Shown here: in pieces, positions 36,428 to 44,721 of the stretch | How the letters are laid out: each line of letters begins with the position of its first letter | How positions within the stretch are numbered: the first letter of the stretch is position 1 | Assembly: GCF_007754425.1 (NCBI RefSeq) | Contig: NZ_CP037452.1 | Coordinates: 62,001-126,000 of the forward strand | DNA length: 64,000 nucleotides | Direction: 5' to 3' | DNA from: Gimesia fumaroli | GTDB lineage: Bacteria; Planctomycetota; Planctomycetia; Planctomycetales; Planctomycetaceae | Notes under the pieces: generated by a model | The model's database searches: none | Seen by the model: the letters and a program-made list of their open reading frames with translations, nothing else | What the model was told of the DNA's origin: nothing | Position numbers and translations under genes: made by a program

Positions 36428-36559
36428 GGGGCGCTCCACGAAACAGGAGAAGAGTAGCAGAATTTGCACTGGAAAAGTGCCGAAGTGTCGACAAGAGTCA
36501 CTTTATGAACGTTTGGTCTGCATGTCAAACAGAATATCAAAAAGAGTCTGTTCTCGTTG

Positions 36560-37786
36560 CTACGCCGCCTGATCGGTGTTGTCCAACGTCTGTTGTGACG
36601 ATGATTTCTGGCCTTCCAGATAATCGTTCACATAGAGTTCTTCCACCAAAACTTTACTGGCTGCCAACAGCGGCGAAGCGACGGCGGCGCCCAGGAAACC
36701 AAACAGGACACCCATGATGGCCTGAAAGGAAATCAACAGTGCTGGTGGAAGCGAAACCTGTTTTTGTTGAATCAAGGGAGTCACCAGGTAACTCTCGACC
36801 AGTTGTAACACCGCATACGTGGGGACAACCAGCGCGGCCGTCATCGGGCTGTTCGATAATGCCACCAGAATTGCCAGCAGGAAAGCGATCAACGAACCAA
36901 TGTTGGGTATGAAAGTCAGCAGCCCCGTCATCAGACCCAGAGTCCCGGCCATGGGAACGCCAATCAGGAACAGCAGCACTGACGCTCCCAGGCCAGTTAC
37001 CAGCATGGAGGCAAATCGACCGACGAGCCACTGCCAGAGTGTCTCACTGAGTTGATTCATTAAATCGCGAATACGTTCCCTGCGCGCCGGAGGCACCAGC
37101 AGCACCGTGCCATCCCGGTATGACTGCGGCGATACTGCCAGAAACAGTCCAACAAAAAAGATCAGTAGACTGTTAACAATCAATCCGAACGTGGTTTTAA
37201 ACATCTGCCCCACCAGCGAGGCTGCTTTTTTTGCGGGCTGTGGCAAAGAATTCAGATTCGGCTTCGAGGATGCAGACGATTTGTCGGATGCCGTCTTTTC
37301 CGCTTGATTTTTTTCTGAAGTCTGTTTGTCTGACTTCGCGGTCGAATCCGAATGTTGTTTTGACGGATCTGAATGGCCGGGCTGTAAAATCTGAGCTAGA
37401 AAGGGTGTCGACTGAATTGCCGATTTGACTGACGGATATTGCTCAGCCCACTGATGCACTTTCTGTGCACCCTGATCAATTTCCTGATTTGCCTGCTCAA
37501 TCTGCTGATTGATCTGTGTAAAGAAAAATGTATTGACGCCAATGAATGCAGACAGCAAAGCCACCACGACCGCCGCCAGACTCCCTTTGCGAGAGAGAGG
37601 TAGTAACTGGCTCACTTTCAGGCTGGCATGGTTCAGAAAGACGGCGAACAAAACCGCGAGAAAAAGCGTGAGCACGAGCTCCCACGTGATCACGAGACCC
37701 GCTGCGATAGCGACGAGTACTGCCAGGATCGTGATTGCCCGGAGAATCACCGAGTATGGATTGCTTTGATTTTCATCAGGATTCAT
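36560..37786 (-). CDS. AI-2E family transporter (PerM-like membrane protein)
   Basis: A 408-residue integral membrane protein with TM segments near residues 15-50 and 65-85, a hydrophilic charged insert rich in K, S, D and Q (about 90-190), then five or six TM segments with family blocks GLFLAVSPQSYRDG, LMTGLLTFIPNIGSLIAFLLA and LQLVESYLVTPLIQ. The family includes TqsA and PerM homologues, and substrates vary (autoinducer-2, ions). The long hydrophilic insert is an unusual but tolerated feature. No operon partner is evident. Confidence 0.88.
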   Translation of the reverse strand: MNPDENQSNPYSVILRAITILAVLVAIAAGLVITWELVLTLFLAVLFAVFLNHASLKVSQLLPLSRKGSLAAVVVALLSAFIGVNTFFFTQINQQIEQANQEIDQGAQKVHQWAEQYPSVKSAIQSTPFLAQILQPGHSDPSKQHSDSTAKSDKQTSEKNQAEKTASDKSSASSKPNLNSLPQPAKKAASLVGQMFKTTFGLIVNSLLIFFVGLFLAVSPQSYRDGTVLLVPPARRERIRDLMNQLSETLWQWLVGRFASMLVTGLGASVLLFLIGVPMAGTLGLMTGLLTFIPNIGSLIAFLLAILVALSNSPMTAALVVPTYAVLQLVESYLVTPLIQQKQVSLPPALLISFQAIMGVLFGFLGAAVASPLLAASKVLVEELYVNDYLEGQKSSSQQTLDNTDQAA

Positions 37787-38074
37787 TTTGTTTTCGCTTC
37801 ATTCAAGTCAGGGCTATAAAGTGTTTCCCTGCACCAGGGGCCTGCGGAGTTTAGATTGGGAAATAATCCTGGTGATAGATAACAATTCGCAAAGGGTGTG
37901 CCAAAATAATGGAACTGATTCAAACTAGAAATTTTACCTCTGCTTTGCTGAAAACACTTGTTTTTGAGTTCACGCTCCAAAGGAAAGTGGTCTCTGACCG
38001 TTCAGCTTGCGCGTTGGGCCCTCAATCGTTCAGGATTTGAGTCAAAAAAGCGGGAAACAGACCTCTTCGGGATC
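37787..38074. other. Intergenic gap
   Basis: About 290 bp lie between the AI-2E-type gene and the downstream end of the endonuclease/exonuclease/phosphatase gene. No gene, palindrome or terminator with a T-run could be supported. Confidence 0.5.
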
Positions 38075-39187
38075 TCAATTTGATTTTCGCGCTTTGTCGA
38101 CAGCTTCCGAAGCATCTTCCTGGTCGCCGGCATCGAGGTGGGGTGCTTCCTGTGAGGCAGAAGCCTCTGGTTCATGACTCAGTTCCAGTAACAGGGGGAA
38201 ATGATCGGAGCCAATCTCAGGCAGGATGCGGATTTCAATGACACGGAAATCCTCCGAATGAAATAAATAGTCCAGTGGATAACGCCAGATAGATGAGGTT
38301 GCGTCATAAGTGGGATACAGCCCACGCCCTTTTCGCGGATCGAGGAGGTCACTGACTTCCTGAAACAGGTTCGTCGTCCGCGACCAGCCGACGTCGTTCA
38401 AATCGCCGAGGACGATCGCACTTTGATCGTTGCTGACTTCACGTCCGACGAGTACCAGTTCTCCATCACGCTTAGTGGTGTCTTCTCCCGGTCGCGGCGG
38501 ATTGGGATGGACGGCAAACAATCGTACTTTCTGACCGGAAGGAAGTTTGATTTGTGCGTCAATCGAAGGGATCTCTTGTTTCACCATCGCCCGTACCTGC
38601 GCCTCTTCAACAGTGAGGTTCGTATAGAGGGCAATGCCATAGGTGTTCTCAAGCGGGTGCGTCAGGTGGTAGGAATACATTTCTTCCAGGGGAGTCAGTT
38701 CCCTGATCCAGCGTTCGTTGACTTCACACAGCACAATCACATCGGGTTGTACCTGGCGAATCAGTTCGAGCAGGGCGCCGGAATTTTGATTCTCCTGATA
38801 AACATTTGCTGATAAAATACGCAGGCGGGAATTTGGATCGTTTGCCTGAGCCCATTCGACTTCGTGCGGTGCGATCGGCAGATAGGGAAAGATCCAGAAC
38901 AGTTGAATGCCGATTCCGACACCAAGTACGATTGACGCTATAATAGTAGTCTTTTTCTTTCTGAAGGGAAACAAGGCGGGCAATAGAACCAGATAAAAAA
39001 TCAGCAGTTGCACGCGAGGAAAATCGCCGATGCGGACCCACCACCAGTCTACGGGAAACAAAGGCAGAAATGCCGTCGCTGACGCAATACCGCACAGCGC
39101 AAGAACGATCCAATACCCCCACCGGAAAAGGGGAGCATCCGTCTTCGATTCTGATGTGTTGCTCGTCGATTCGTTGTTCTGATCCAC
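38075..39187 (-). CDS. Endonuclease/exonuclease/phosphatase family membrane protein
   Basis: A 370-residue protein starting at GTG 39187. Three TM segments occupy residues ~24-110 (WIVLALCGIASATAFLPLF and following), then an EEP domain facing the other side: LRILSANVYQENQNS, QPDVIVLCEVNERW, FAVHPNPPRPGE, SAIVLGDLNDVGWS and EIGSDHFPLLLEL, with Asn, Glu, Asp/Asn and Asp-His of the catalytic core. This is the usual planctomycete layout of EEP proteins with an N-terminal membrane domain. The substrate (phosphodiester or lipid) is unknown. The tail after residue 345 is low-complexity and acidic. Confidence 0.87.
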   Translation of the reverse strand: MDQNNESTSNTSESKTDAPLFRWGYWIVLALCGIASATAFLPLFPVDWWWVRIGDFPRVQLLIFYLVLLPALFPFRKKKTTIIASIVLGVGIGIQLFWIFPYLPIAPHEVEWAQANDPNSRLRILSANVYQENQNSGALLELIRQVQPDVIVLCEVNERWIRELTPLEEMYSYHLTHPLENTYGIALYTNLTVEEAQVRAMVKQEIPSIDAQIKLPSGQKVRLFAVHPNPPRPGEDTTKRDGELVLVGREVSNDQSAIVLGDLNDVGWSRTTNLFQEVSDLLDPRKGRGLYPTYDATSSIWRYPLDYLFHSEDFRVIEIRILPEIGSDHFPLLLELSHEPEASASQEAPHLDAGDQEDASEAVDKARKSN

Positions 39188-39262
39188 AGCGCTATTCCAG
39201 TTGATTTTGTAAGACTGACGAATCTCCGTTCGTATTCTATCAGGCCTGAAACCCGCGTGAAA

Positions 39263-39847
39263 TTATCTCACGTGGGCAAGCGAACTTGTTTCGATTTCAT
39301 GATCTTCCAGCAGACGTTCGGAGCCAATCACGTTTTGAAAAAAGTCTGGCTCCAGTTTGATCTCTGGATCATCTGCATGCAGCACTGAAATATCTCCAGT
39401 CGTTTCAAAGATCACCGCCAGCACCTGATCATAATTCAGTGCGTTTGCTTCACGCAGTTTACCATAGACGTCGGCCCGTGTGACATTTGCCTTTTCCAGA
39501 TTCTCTTCCAGCATGTGCCTGCCATGCATCAATAAGAGCGGCTCATTATCGACCAGTTTGCTGAACCAGTTGAATTTCAGCCTGAGTAATGCCAACAGCC
39601 ATTGCCCGAAAAACAGACTGGCCAGCGCCGTCAATCCGATCACGACTGAGGGTGTCGACATTGAGATGATGGAAGCAAATATCGAGCCGACGGCAAGCGT
39701 CATCACAAAGTCCGACGCCGACATCTTGGAAAAACTCCGCAGGCCGGTCACGCGGGTGTAAACCAGGATCAGACTGTAAGTGACCAGACACGACAACAGC
39801 ACCATCGGAATCTCATTCCACTGCCCCGTAATCCACTTCGTAAACAT
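39263..39847 (-). CDS. DUF421 family membrane protein (YetF/YcaP-like)
   Basis: The 194-residue protein has three TM helices (residues ~14-32, 45-65, 68-85) with the family block GLRSFSKMSASDFVMTLAVGS, followed by the soluble DUF421 domain (LLMHGRHMLEENLEKANVT then LREANALNYDQVLAVIFETTG). The family is widespread and of unsettled function, with proposed links to envelope stress and sporulation in other bacteria. Family length and order are normal. Confidence 0.9.
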   Translation of the reverse strand: MFTKWITGQWNEIPMVLLSCLVTYSLILVYTRVTGLRSFSKMSASDFVMTLAVGSIFASIISMSTPSVVIGLTALASLFFGQWLLALLRLKFNWFSKLVDNEPLLLMHGRHMLEENLEKANVTRADVYGKLREANALNYDQVLAVIFETTGDISVLHADDPEIKLEPDFFQNVIGSERLLEDHEIETSSLAHVR

Positions 39848-39960
39848 GAACTCGCTTTTCTATTTTGAAACAGCCGTTTGAGTAAAAGACAAACACTGTT
39901 TCAACAGTAAGCATATTGCGTGCCAATCAGGAAAATGCTTTTTTCAGAAAGGTAACCGGT

Positions 39961-40428
39961 TCACTTAGCGTATACATAAGCGATACGCTCGTTTTTGGTT
40001 TTACCTTTGACCGTCCAGTCCAGTGACAACAGGTCGTTTTCGAGGCTCAGGGTGGCAGAATACAGATCTTCGCTACAGACATGAGGTTCAACCGACTCCC
40101 ATTGGTTGTCTGACTTCTGTTGTAAATCAAAGAGGAAAACGGGATTCGATCTTCCGAACCGCAGGTGCTCCAGACGTAACCGATTCTCGTCAGGATAAGC
40201 ACACCAGCGATAGATATTTGTAAACGGGAGCGATTTTCCAGACTGCTGTGACCACAGTCCCGATTCATGAAACAACATCGTTTCCGGAGGAGAGATCTCA
40301 ACTTTCACGGTGCCAGTCCCCGTTCCATTCCAGCCACTGCCCGAATCAAACGACTGCGCCGTGAACCTGAGCGACCTGACAGCCGCCAACTGCTTCCAGA
40401 GCGTTGGTAGATCTAAGTTCGTATTCAT
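39961..40428 (-). CDS. DUF6314-like small protein
   Basis: About 155 residues from ATG 40428. Key blocks are LAAVRSLRFTAQSFDSGSGW, GTGTGTVKVEI, YRWCAYPDENRLRLEHLRFG and VCSEDLYSATLSL, a small lipocalin-like barrel typical of DUF6314 proteins. ATG 40473 is an alternative, overlapping the upstream gene by 17 bp; neither start has a strong ribosome binding site. The function is unknown. Confidence 0.6.
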   Translation of the reverse strand: MNTNLDLPTLWKQLAAVRSLRFTAQSFDSGSGWNGTGTGTVKVEISPPETMLFHESGLWSQQSGKSLPFTNIYRWCAYPDENRLRLEHLRFGRSNPVFLFDLQQKSDNQWESVEPHVCSEDLYSATLSLENDLLSLDWTVKGKTKNERIAYVYAK

Positions 40429-40456
40429 GAGGATGCTTTCACCTTGTGTTACGGAA

Positions 40457-40876
40457 TCAGAGCTTCTCACCATACGTTACCCAGTACGCCCAGTCAATTT
40501 GATCTTCCTGTCCCTGTAAGCGCATCAGTTGTTTCTCAAGGGTTCGATTCGTACGAGTCAGCATTCCATGCGGGCCTTGTTCTCCCACCCGGCATTCGAA
40601 CCAGTTGACGCGATCCATACTTTCCTGGATCTGAACTCGAAGATAAACAGGAACCAGCCGTTGGTTGGTCATGAGATAGCAGAGTCCAAACAACATCGCC
40701 TCCCATTCGCCGGTTCGTCTGGCTTTTCGTGGAACCAGGTCATCCAGCGCCCGGTATTTCCATTCAGGATAGATCTCAACAAGGACCTCGGGAATGAAAA
40801 AGTTTAAGGCACTGATTAATCGCCTGTAATCAGCCGTTTCGGTGAAAACACAATCCACCTCTGTCTGACTGAGCAA
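40457..40876 (-). CDS. Hypothetical protein with unclear start
   Basis: I do not recognise this protein. It is soluble, about 139 residues from TTG 40876, with WKYRALDDLVPRKARR and LVPVYLRVQIQESMDR blocks. Coding-like sequence (RLPSSIEIIVAQSLREL) continues upstream in the same frame to an in-frame stop at 40964-40966 without any ATG, GTG or TTG. Either a CTG at 40921, a non-standard start, or a lost 5' end is needed. It lies just upstream of the DUF6314-like gene and is nearly contiguous with it. Confidence 0.5.
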   Translation of the reverse strand: MLSQTEVDCVFTETADYRRLISALNFFIPEVLVEIYPEWKYRALDDLVPRKARRTGEWEAMLFGLCYLMTNQRLVPVYLRVQIQESMDRVNWFECRVGEQGPHGMLTRTNRTLEKQLMRLQGQEDQIDWAYWVTYGEKL

Positions 40877-41077
40877 CTCACGCAGCGATTGCGCGACGAT
40901 GATTTCTATGGAAGACGGCAGTCGGTTGTTTTGTTCCTGATCGTTGAACGAGGATTCTCCTGTTTATGGGTTGCTGAGTGTGCTTGGAATGTTTGTTAAG
41001 TTCTAATATAGTTTTTTCTCCCTTGTCTCCTGAATCGTTACGTGTCGCTTTCCTGCTTGAAAACAGCAACACACTTT

Positions 41078-41236
41078 TCACAGGGGGGGGCGGGCAAGTT
41101 TACCGCCCCGTCTGCCAAAGTAGCCGACGTGTTCCGGCCATTCCTGGCTATCCAAATCTTGGACCCGGATCTCCCACCATGACCAGCGAACGACATGATA
41201 TTTCTTGATGAGTTCAAGTGCCGTCTTCTTCGCCAT
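41078..41236 (-). CDS. Small hypothetical protein, uncertain
   Basis: About 52 residues from ATG 41236, starting AKKTALELIKKYHVVRWSWW and ending PEHVGYFGRRGGKLARPPL. The amino-acid mix looks protein-like, but no ribosome binding site or family match is visible. A longer version from 41338 would overlap the end of the adjacent gene by 56 bp. It could be a remnant. Confidence 0.25.
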   Translation of the reverse strand: MAKKTALELIKKYHVVRWSWWEIRVQDLDSQEWPEHVGYFGRRGGKLARPPL

Positions 41237-41282
41237 GTGATTGTGCAGATAGTTCAGGCAGTCAAGTCTCCAGTGAAGCCGA

Positions 41283-42128
41283 TTATGCCATGACTGAAAC
41301 CATTTCGAGAACAGTGCGACCCAAAGCGTCTTCACCATTTATTTTGATCTGGGGAAACTGTGCGAGGAGTTCGTCAGCCGTTCGCCTCTTTGTGAATACG
41401 CGCCAGGCACAATCCTGTGGGATGGTCACATGCACGATCGGGTCAGTATTGCTTGCGTCAGAGGGAACCCAACGGTCGCTCGTCCGAACAATCTGCCATC
41501 GCCCACCGGCTGCGCCAGTCACTTCGATAACAACGCTCGTTCCCTCCGAGGCCGTTTTGTCGCTGAACGTGTAAGGTAATGCTCGCAGGAACAGATCCAG
41601 GCACGGGTGATACAGTCTTCTTTCAGTAATCGTGCTCTCTCGCCCCGTGGCAAGAAAGATCTGCTGTGTATGGTGCCATTTTTCTGTGTATTCTCTGCCC
41701 ACGTCAAACCAGTTCAAAGAAGATTCTTCGCCTGCCCAGGCAACGGGAAAGAATGCTTGCCCCAACGGGTCGAGGCTTTTGAAAAATTCAACGTATTGCC
41801 GATCCGCTACTTCAAGTAGATCGATCATGACGTTAGGGCTGAGCCGCTGAGTTGCCTGTTCCCATGAGTTGTTCAGCCTATTCAAATAGTCCAGCAAGGT
41901 TTCACCCCGATTGGGGCCATTCGGCGGTGGCGAAGTATAACGATCTCGCTGCATGGATAGTCGCCGCACACTGCCATCGAGAAGGTGAGCGACAATATCT
42001 CGAACCAACCGCTTCGATGATACGGTCGGCAGATGCCATTCATCAGGTCTCAGGGATCGCAAAAGGGTGTGCAACTCGTCGAGGACATCCTCGAGAAGCG
42101 GGGTGGCGATGATAGGCGACTGACTCAT
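41283..42128 (-). CDS. Maleylpyruvate isomerase N-terminal / DinB-like protein
   Basis: A 281-residue protein. N-terminal helices with the motif LVRDIVAHLLDGSVRR and the central EYTEKWHHTQQI supply metal-ligand histidines of the DinB-like mycothiol-dependent maleylpyruvate isomerase fold (residues 1-160). The C-terminal ~120 residues (GGRWQIVRTSDRW, ending VLEMVSVMA) resemble the C-terminal SCP2-like part seen in this family. The thiol cofactor used by planctomycetes is unknown, so the reaction is not asserted. Confidence 0.75.
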   Translation of the reverse strand: MSQSPIIATPLLEDVLDELHTLLRSLRPDEWHLPTVSSKRLVRDIVAHLLDGSVRRLSMQRDRYTSPPPNGPNRGETLLDYLNRLNNSWEQATQRLSPNVMIDLLEVADRQYVEFFKSLDPLGQAFFPVAWAGEESSLNWFDVGREYTEKWHHTQQIFLATGRESTITERRLYHPCLDLFLRALPYTFSDKTASEGTSVVIEVTGAAGGRWQIVRTSDRWVPSDASNTDPIVHVTIPQDCAWRVFTKRRTADELLAQFPQIKINGEDALGRTVLEMVSVMA

Positions 42129-42361
42129 CGTAGAGGTTCCTTCGCTGTCACTGAGATGAAAGGAGCGTGTTCTTGTTCGACATCGGTGTCAAGAAAAGGT
42201 TCGCAGGACTTTGTCGGTGATAACCAGCCTTATGGCTCCTGCATCGAGAAAATCAACCTGACACTCCGACCGACCGGCAAGAATTATCCCACGAACGAAC
42301 TGGGCGAAATCGAGTTCCCCAGGCACATTGTGTCACACACTGAATTTCGTTGTCACAGTTA
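42129..42361. other. Intergenic gap
   Basis: About 230 bp with no supportable gene, terminator or palindrome; presumably the promoter region of the maleylpyruvate-isomerase-like gene. Confidence 0.4.
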
Positions 42362-42603
42362 TTACTCGGTAATATAACGTTCGACACCAATGATTCGACC
42401 ATTCGTCGGATCTATGATCGCGGTGAATTCCGAATTCGGCAATCGAAGGTCAAAAGGTATGTCATCAATTGGAACCTCGTGCGGTATGCCTCCGTCAGTC
42501 ATGCCGAGCCCGTACCAAATAGATACAGTCAGGTATCCGGGACGAAGGCTAGCAAGCACTTTTGCAGGAAATTTGTAGGGGTTGTCAAATTGACCACTCA
42601 TTC

Positions 42604-42607
<4 letters not shown>
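42362..42607 (-). CDS. Small hypothetical protein coupled to yjbQ
   Basis: An 81-residue protein from GTG 42607, overlapping the yjbQ stop by GTGA; ATG 42601 two codons later is an alternative start. Visible segments are [20 protein letters not shown], ending [18 protein letters not shown]. No family is recognised. The 4-bp overlap suggests that it is translated together with YjbQ. Confidence 0.5.
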
Positions 42608-43038
<431 letters not shown>

Positions 43039-43162
43039 CTTCCTGCTCTTATTGCAATGGTTTTTCGAAACGGAGAGAGAAAGTATCATACCGAATAAAG
43101 CAGCGTTTCTGAATCAAAAAACAGGAATCCTGTTTCACCACGCAGCCGCGAACGGATTTTAC

Positions 43163-43260
43163 TGGCTGAGATCTTCCGTCAGTTTCTGGTTGCCGGCGTG
43201 GAGATTGCTTTCGAGCATGAATCCGAAGATGGTCTTATTGCCGGCGACACGCTGGTCGAT
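43163..43260 (-). pseudogene. DAHP synthase gene remnant (98 bp)
   Basis: These 98 bases align without gaps to 47026-47123 of the intact DAHP synthase gene, with 8 mismatches by eye (about 92% identity). In the same frame the remnant reads IDQRVAGNKTIFGFMLESNL then HAGNQKLTEDLSQ and then TAA, against IDQRVAGNETIIGLMLESNL in the intact gene. It has no start and none of the 5' two-thirds, so it is non-functional. It lies on the other side of the GntR/ABC operon from the intact gene. Confidence 0.9.
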
Positions 43261-43355
43261 CGCATAACATGAGCCCTACGCTTGAGTTCAGCCCTTGAGT
43301 GTTCTTTCTGGAACACCTTTTTTCTAGTGGCCACGAACTTATTTCACATCTCGAG

Positions 43356-43397
43356 TTGACTTTCCTGACGATACAGTGTATCAGTGTAGTAATACAC
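43356..43397 (+). promoter_or_regulatory. GntR/ABC operon promoter and palindromic operator
   Basis: TTGACT (43356-43361) and TATCAG (43379-43384) are 17 bp apart. Overlapping the -10 are GTGTAT-N10-ATACAC (43376-43397) and, nested inside it, GTGTA-N4-TACAC (43384-43397). GTGTA also occurs as a direct repeat. This fits an operator for the YtrA-type regulator encoded 20 bp downstream. Confidence 0.6.
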
Positions 43398-43417
43398 CAT
43401 TGGTTTAAGAGGGTCGG

Positions 43418-43813
43418 ATGACGATACAGCCAACACAATTTGAGGTGCACCCTTCTTCGGGAGTACCCATTTATCTGCAAATCATCGAGCAAATTAATGC
43501 GATGATAGCAGGCGGATATCTGGTTGAAGGAGACATGCTTCCGAGTGTGCGACAGATGGCGACGGAATTGGGAGTGAACCCGATGACGATTTCCAAGTCC
43601 TATTCCAAACTGGAAGCGGACGAGGTTGTAGGGCGTGTGCGAGGCAAGGGAATGCAAGTGCTAAAGTCAGCCCATTCTGGTAACCCTCAAGCGCGCATGC
43701 AGGAACTTAAGCCGCTGATGGAGCAGGCCATCATTCGTGGTCGCCAGTTAGGACTCAACGATGAGCAGATTCAATCTGTTGTTAAAAAATTGCTGCGGGA
43801 GTACAAATCATGA
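43418..43813 (+). CDS. GntR family transcriptional regulator, YtrA subfamily
   Basis: A 131-residue protein with the GntR winged helix (VPIYLQIIEQINAMIAGGYL, GDMLPSVRQMATELGVNPMT, TISKSYSKLEADEVVGRVRGKG) and only a short C-terminal tail, the mark of the YtrA subfamily, which regulates ABC transporter operons. The stop overlaps the ATPase gene start by ATGA. Ligand unknown; cell-envelope-active antibiotics control some relatives. Confidence 0.9.
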   Translation: MTIQPTQFEVHPSSGVPIYLQIIEQINAMIAGGYLVEGDMLPSVRQMATELGVNPMTISKSYSKLEADEVVGRVRGKGMQVLKSAHSGNPQARMQELKPLMEQAIIRGRQLGLNDEQIQSVVKKLLREYKS

Positions 43814-44721
43814 ATACAACAATCATTCAAGTCGCCAATTTGCACAAACAATTTAATGACAATCAGGTTCTAACGGGCTTAGATCTAAAAATTGAATCGG
43901 GGCAGATTGTTGGTTTGCTCGGCACGAATGGTTCCGGGAAGTCCACGCTGATTAAATGTATGCTGGGGCTACTCAAACCGACCTCAGGAACCAGTACGGT
44001 TTTTAATGAGAGTTCCTGGGATTTGAGTGCAACTGCGAAGTCGCGCTTAGGCTATGTCTCGCAAGAATTCGCATTGCTTCCCTGGATGACTGTTAAAGCA
44101 ACGACGGATTATACGGGTGCCTTCTATGAACATTGGGACTATGCCTATGTGACGCGGCTGATGAAAGAATGGAATCTAGACGAGAATCAGCGCGTGGGAG
44201 TACTTTCGGTGGGGCAACGTCAAAAGCTGGCAGTGATTCTGGCTCTGGGCCATCATCCTGAGTTACTGATTCTGGATGAGCCAGTGGCCAGTCTCGATCC
44301 TGTAGCACGGCGTCAGTTCCTGCAATCTCTCATTGAATTCACCGAAGATGAAGAGAATACGATCCTGTTTTCAACTCATATCACGTCCGACCTTGAGCGT
44401 GTTGCATCGCATGTGGTTTTTCTGGAAGAAGGCAAGATTGGTTTCTCAGGTGAATTGGACTCGCTCAAACATCAGGTAAAACGCATTCGTATTTCTGCAG
44501 AACAGGACTTACCACTCTGCTTAAATATTCCAGGCACACTTCGCTCACAAATTGACGGCCAATATGCGTTGTTGGCGGTGAAAAATTTTCAATCAGAGGC
44601 AATGGAAACGTTTACAAAAGAGTTAAACGCCACGTTTACCGTTGAAGACCTCAATTTAGAAGAGATCTTTCTGGAACTTTCCGGCGTCTCCACTCACGCA
44701 GAAGCGGAGGTCACCGTATGA
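43810..44721 (+). CDS. ABC transporter ATP-binding protein
   Basis: A 303-residue ATPase: Walker A GTNGSGKST (residues 38-46), signature LSVGQRQ (variant of LSGGQ), Walker B LLILDEPVASLDP, and H-loop FSTHITSDLERVA. Residues after ~215 form an extra domain typical of exporter ATPases linked to YtrA regulators. It is translationally coupled on both sides by ATGA overlaps with the GntR gene and the membrane gene. Confidence 0.92.
   Translation: MNTTIIQVANLHKQFNDNQVLTGLDLKIESGQIVGLLGTNGSGKSTLIKCMLGLLKPTSGTSTVFNESSWDLSATAKSRLGYVSQEFALLPWMTVKATTDYTGAFYEHWDYAYVTRLMKEWNLDENQRVGVLSVGQRQKLAVILALGHHPELLILDEPVASLDPVARRQFLQSLIEFTEDEENTILFSTHITSDLERVASHVVFLEEGKIGFSGELDSLKHQVKRIRISAEQDLPLCLNIPGTLRSQIDGQYALLAVKNFQSEAMETFTKELNATFTVEDLNLEEIFLELSGVSTHAEAEVTV

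Larger units (their letters stand above)
43039..43417. other. Gap with aroG remnant and GntR promoter
   Basis: This 379-bp gap holds the DAHP-synthase remnant (43163-43260) and, near its right end, the promoter and palindromic operator of the GntR/ABC operon. The rest shows nothing supportable. Confidence 0.6.

Noticed and set aside
40878-41081. A 67-codon minus-strand frame
   Set aside because: Overlaps the coding-like upstream extension of the neighbouring gene in another frame, with no ribosome binding site or motif.
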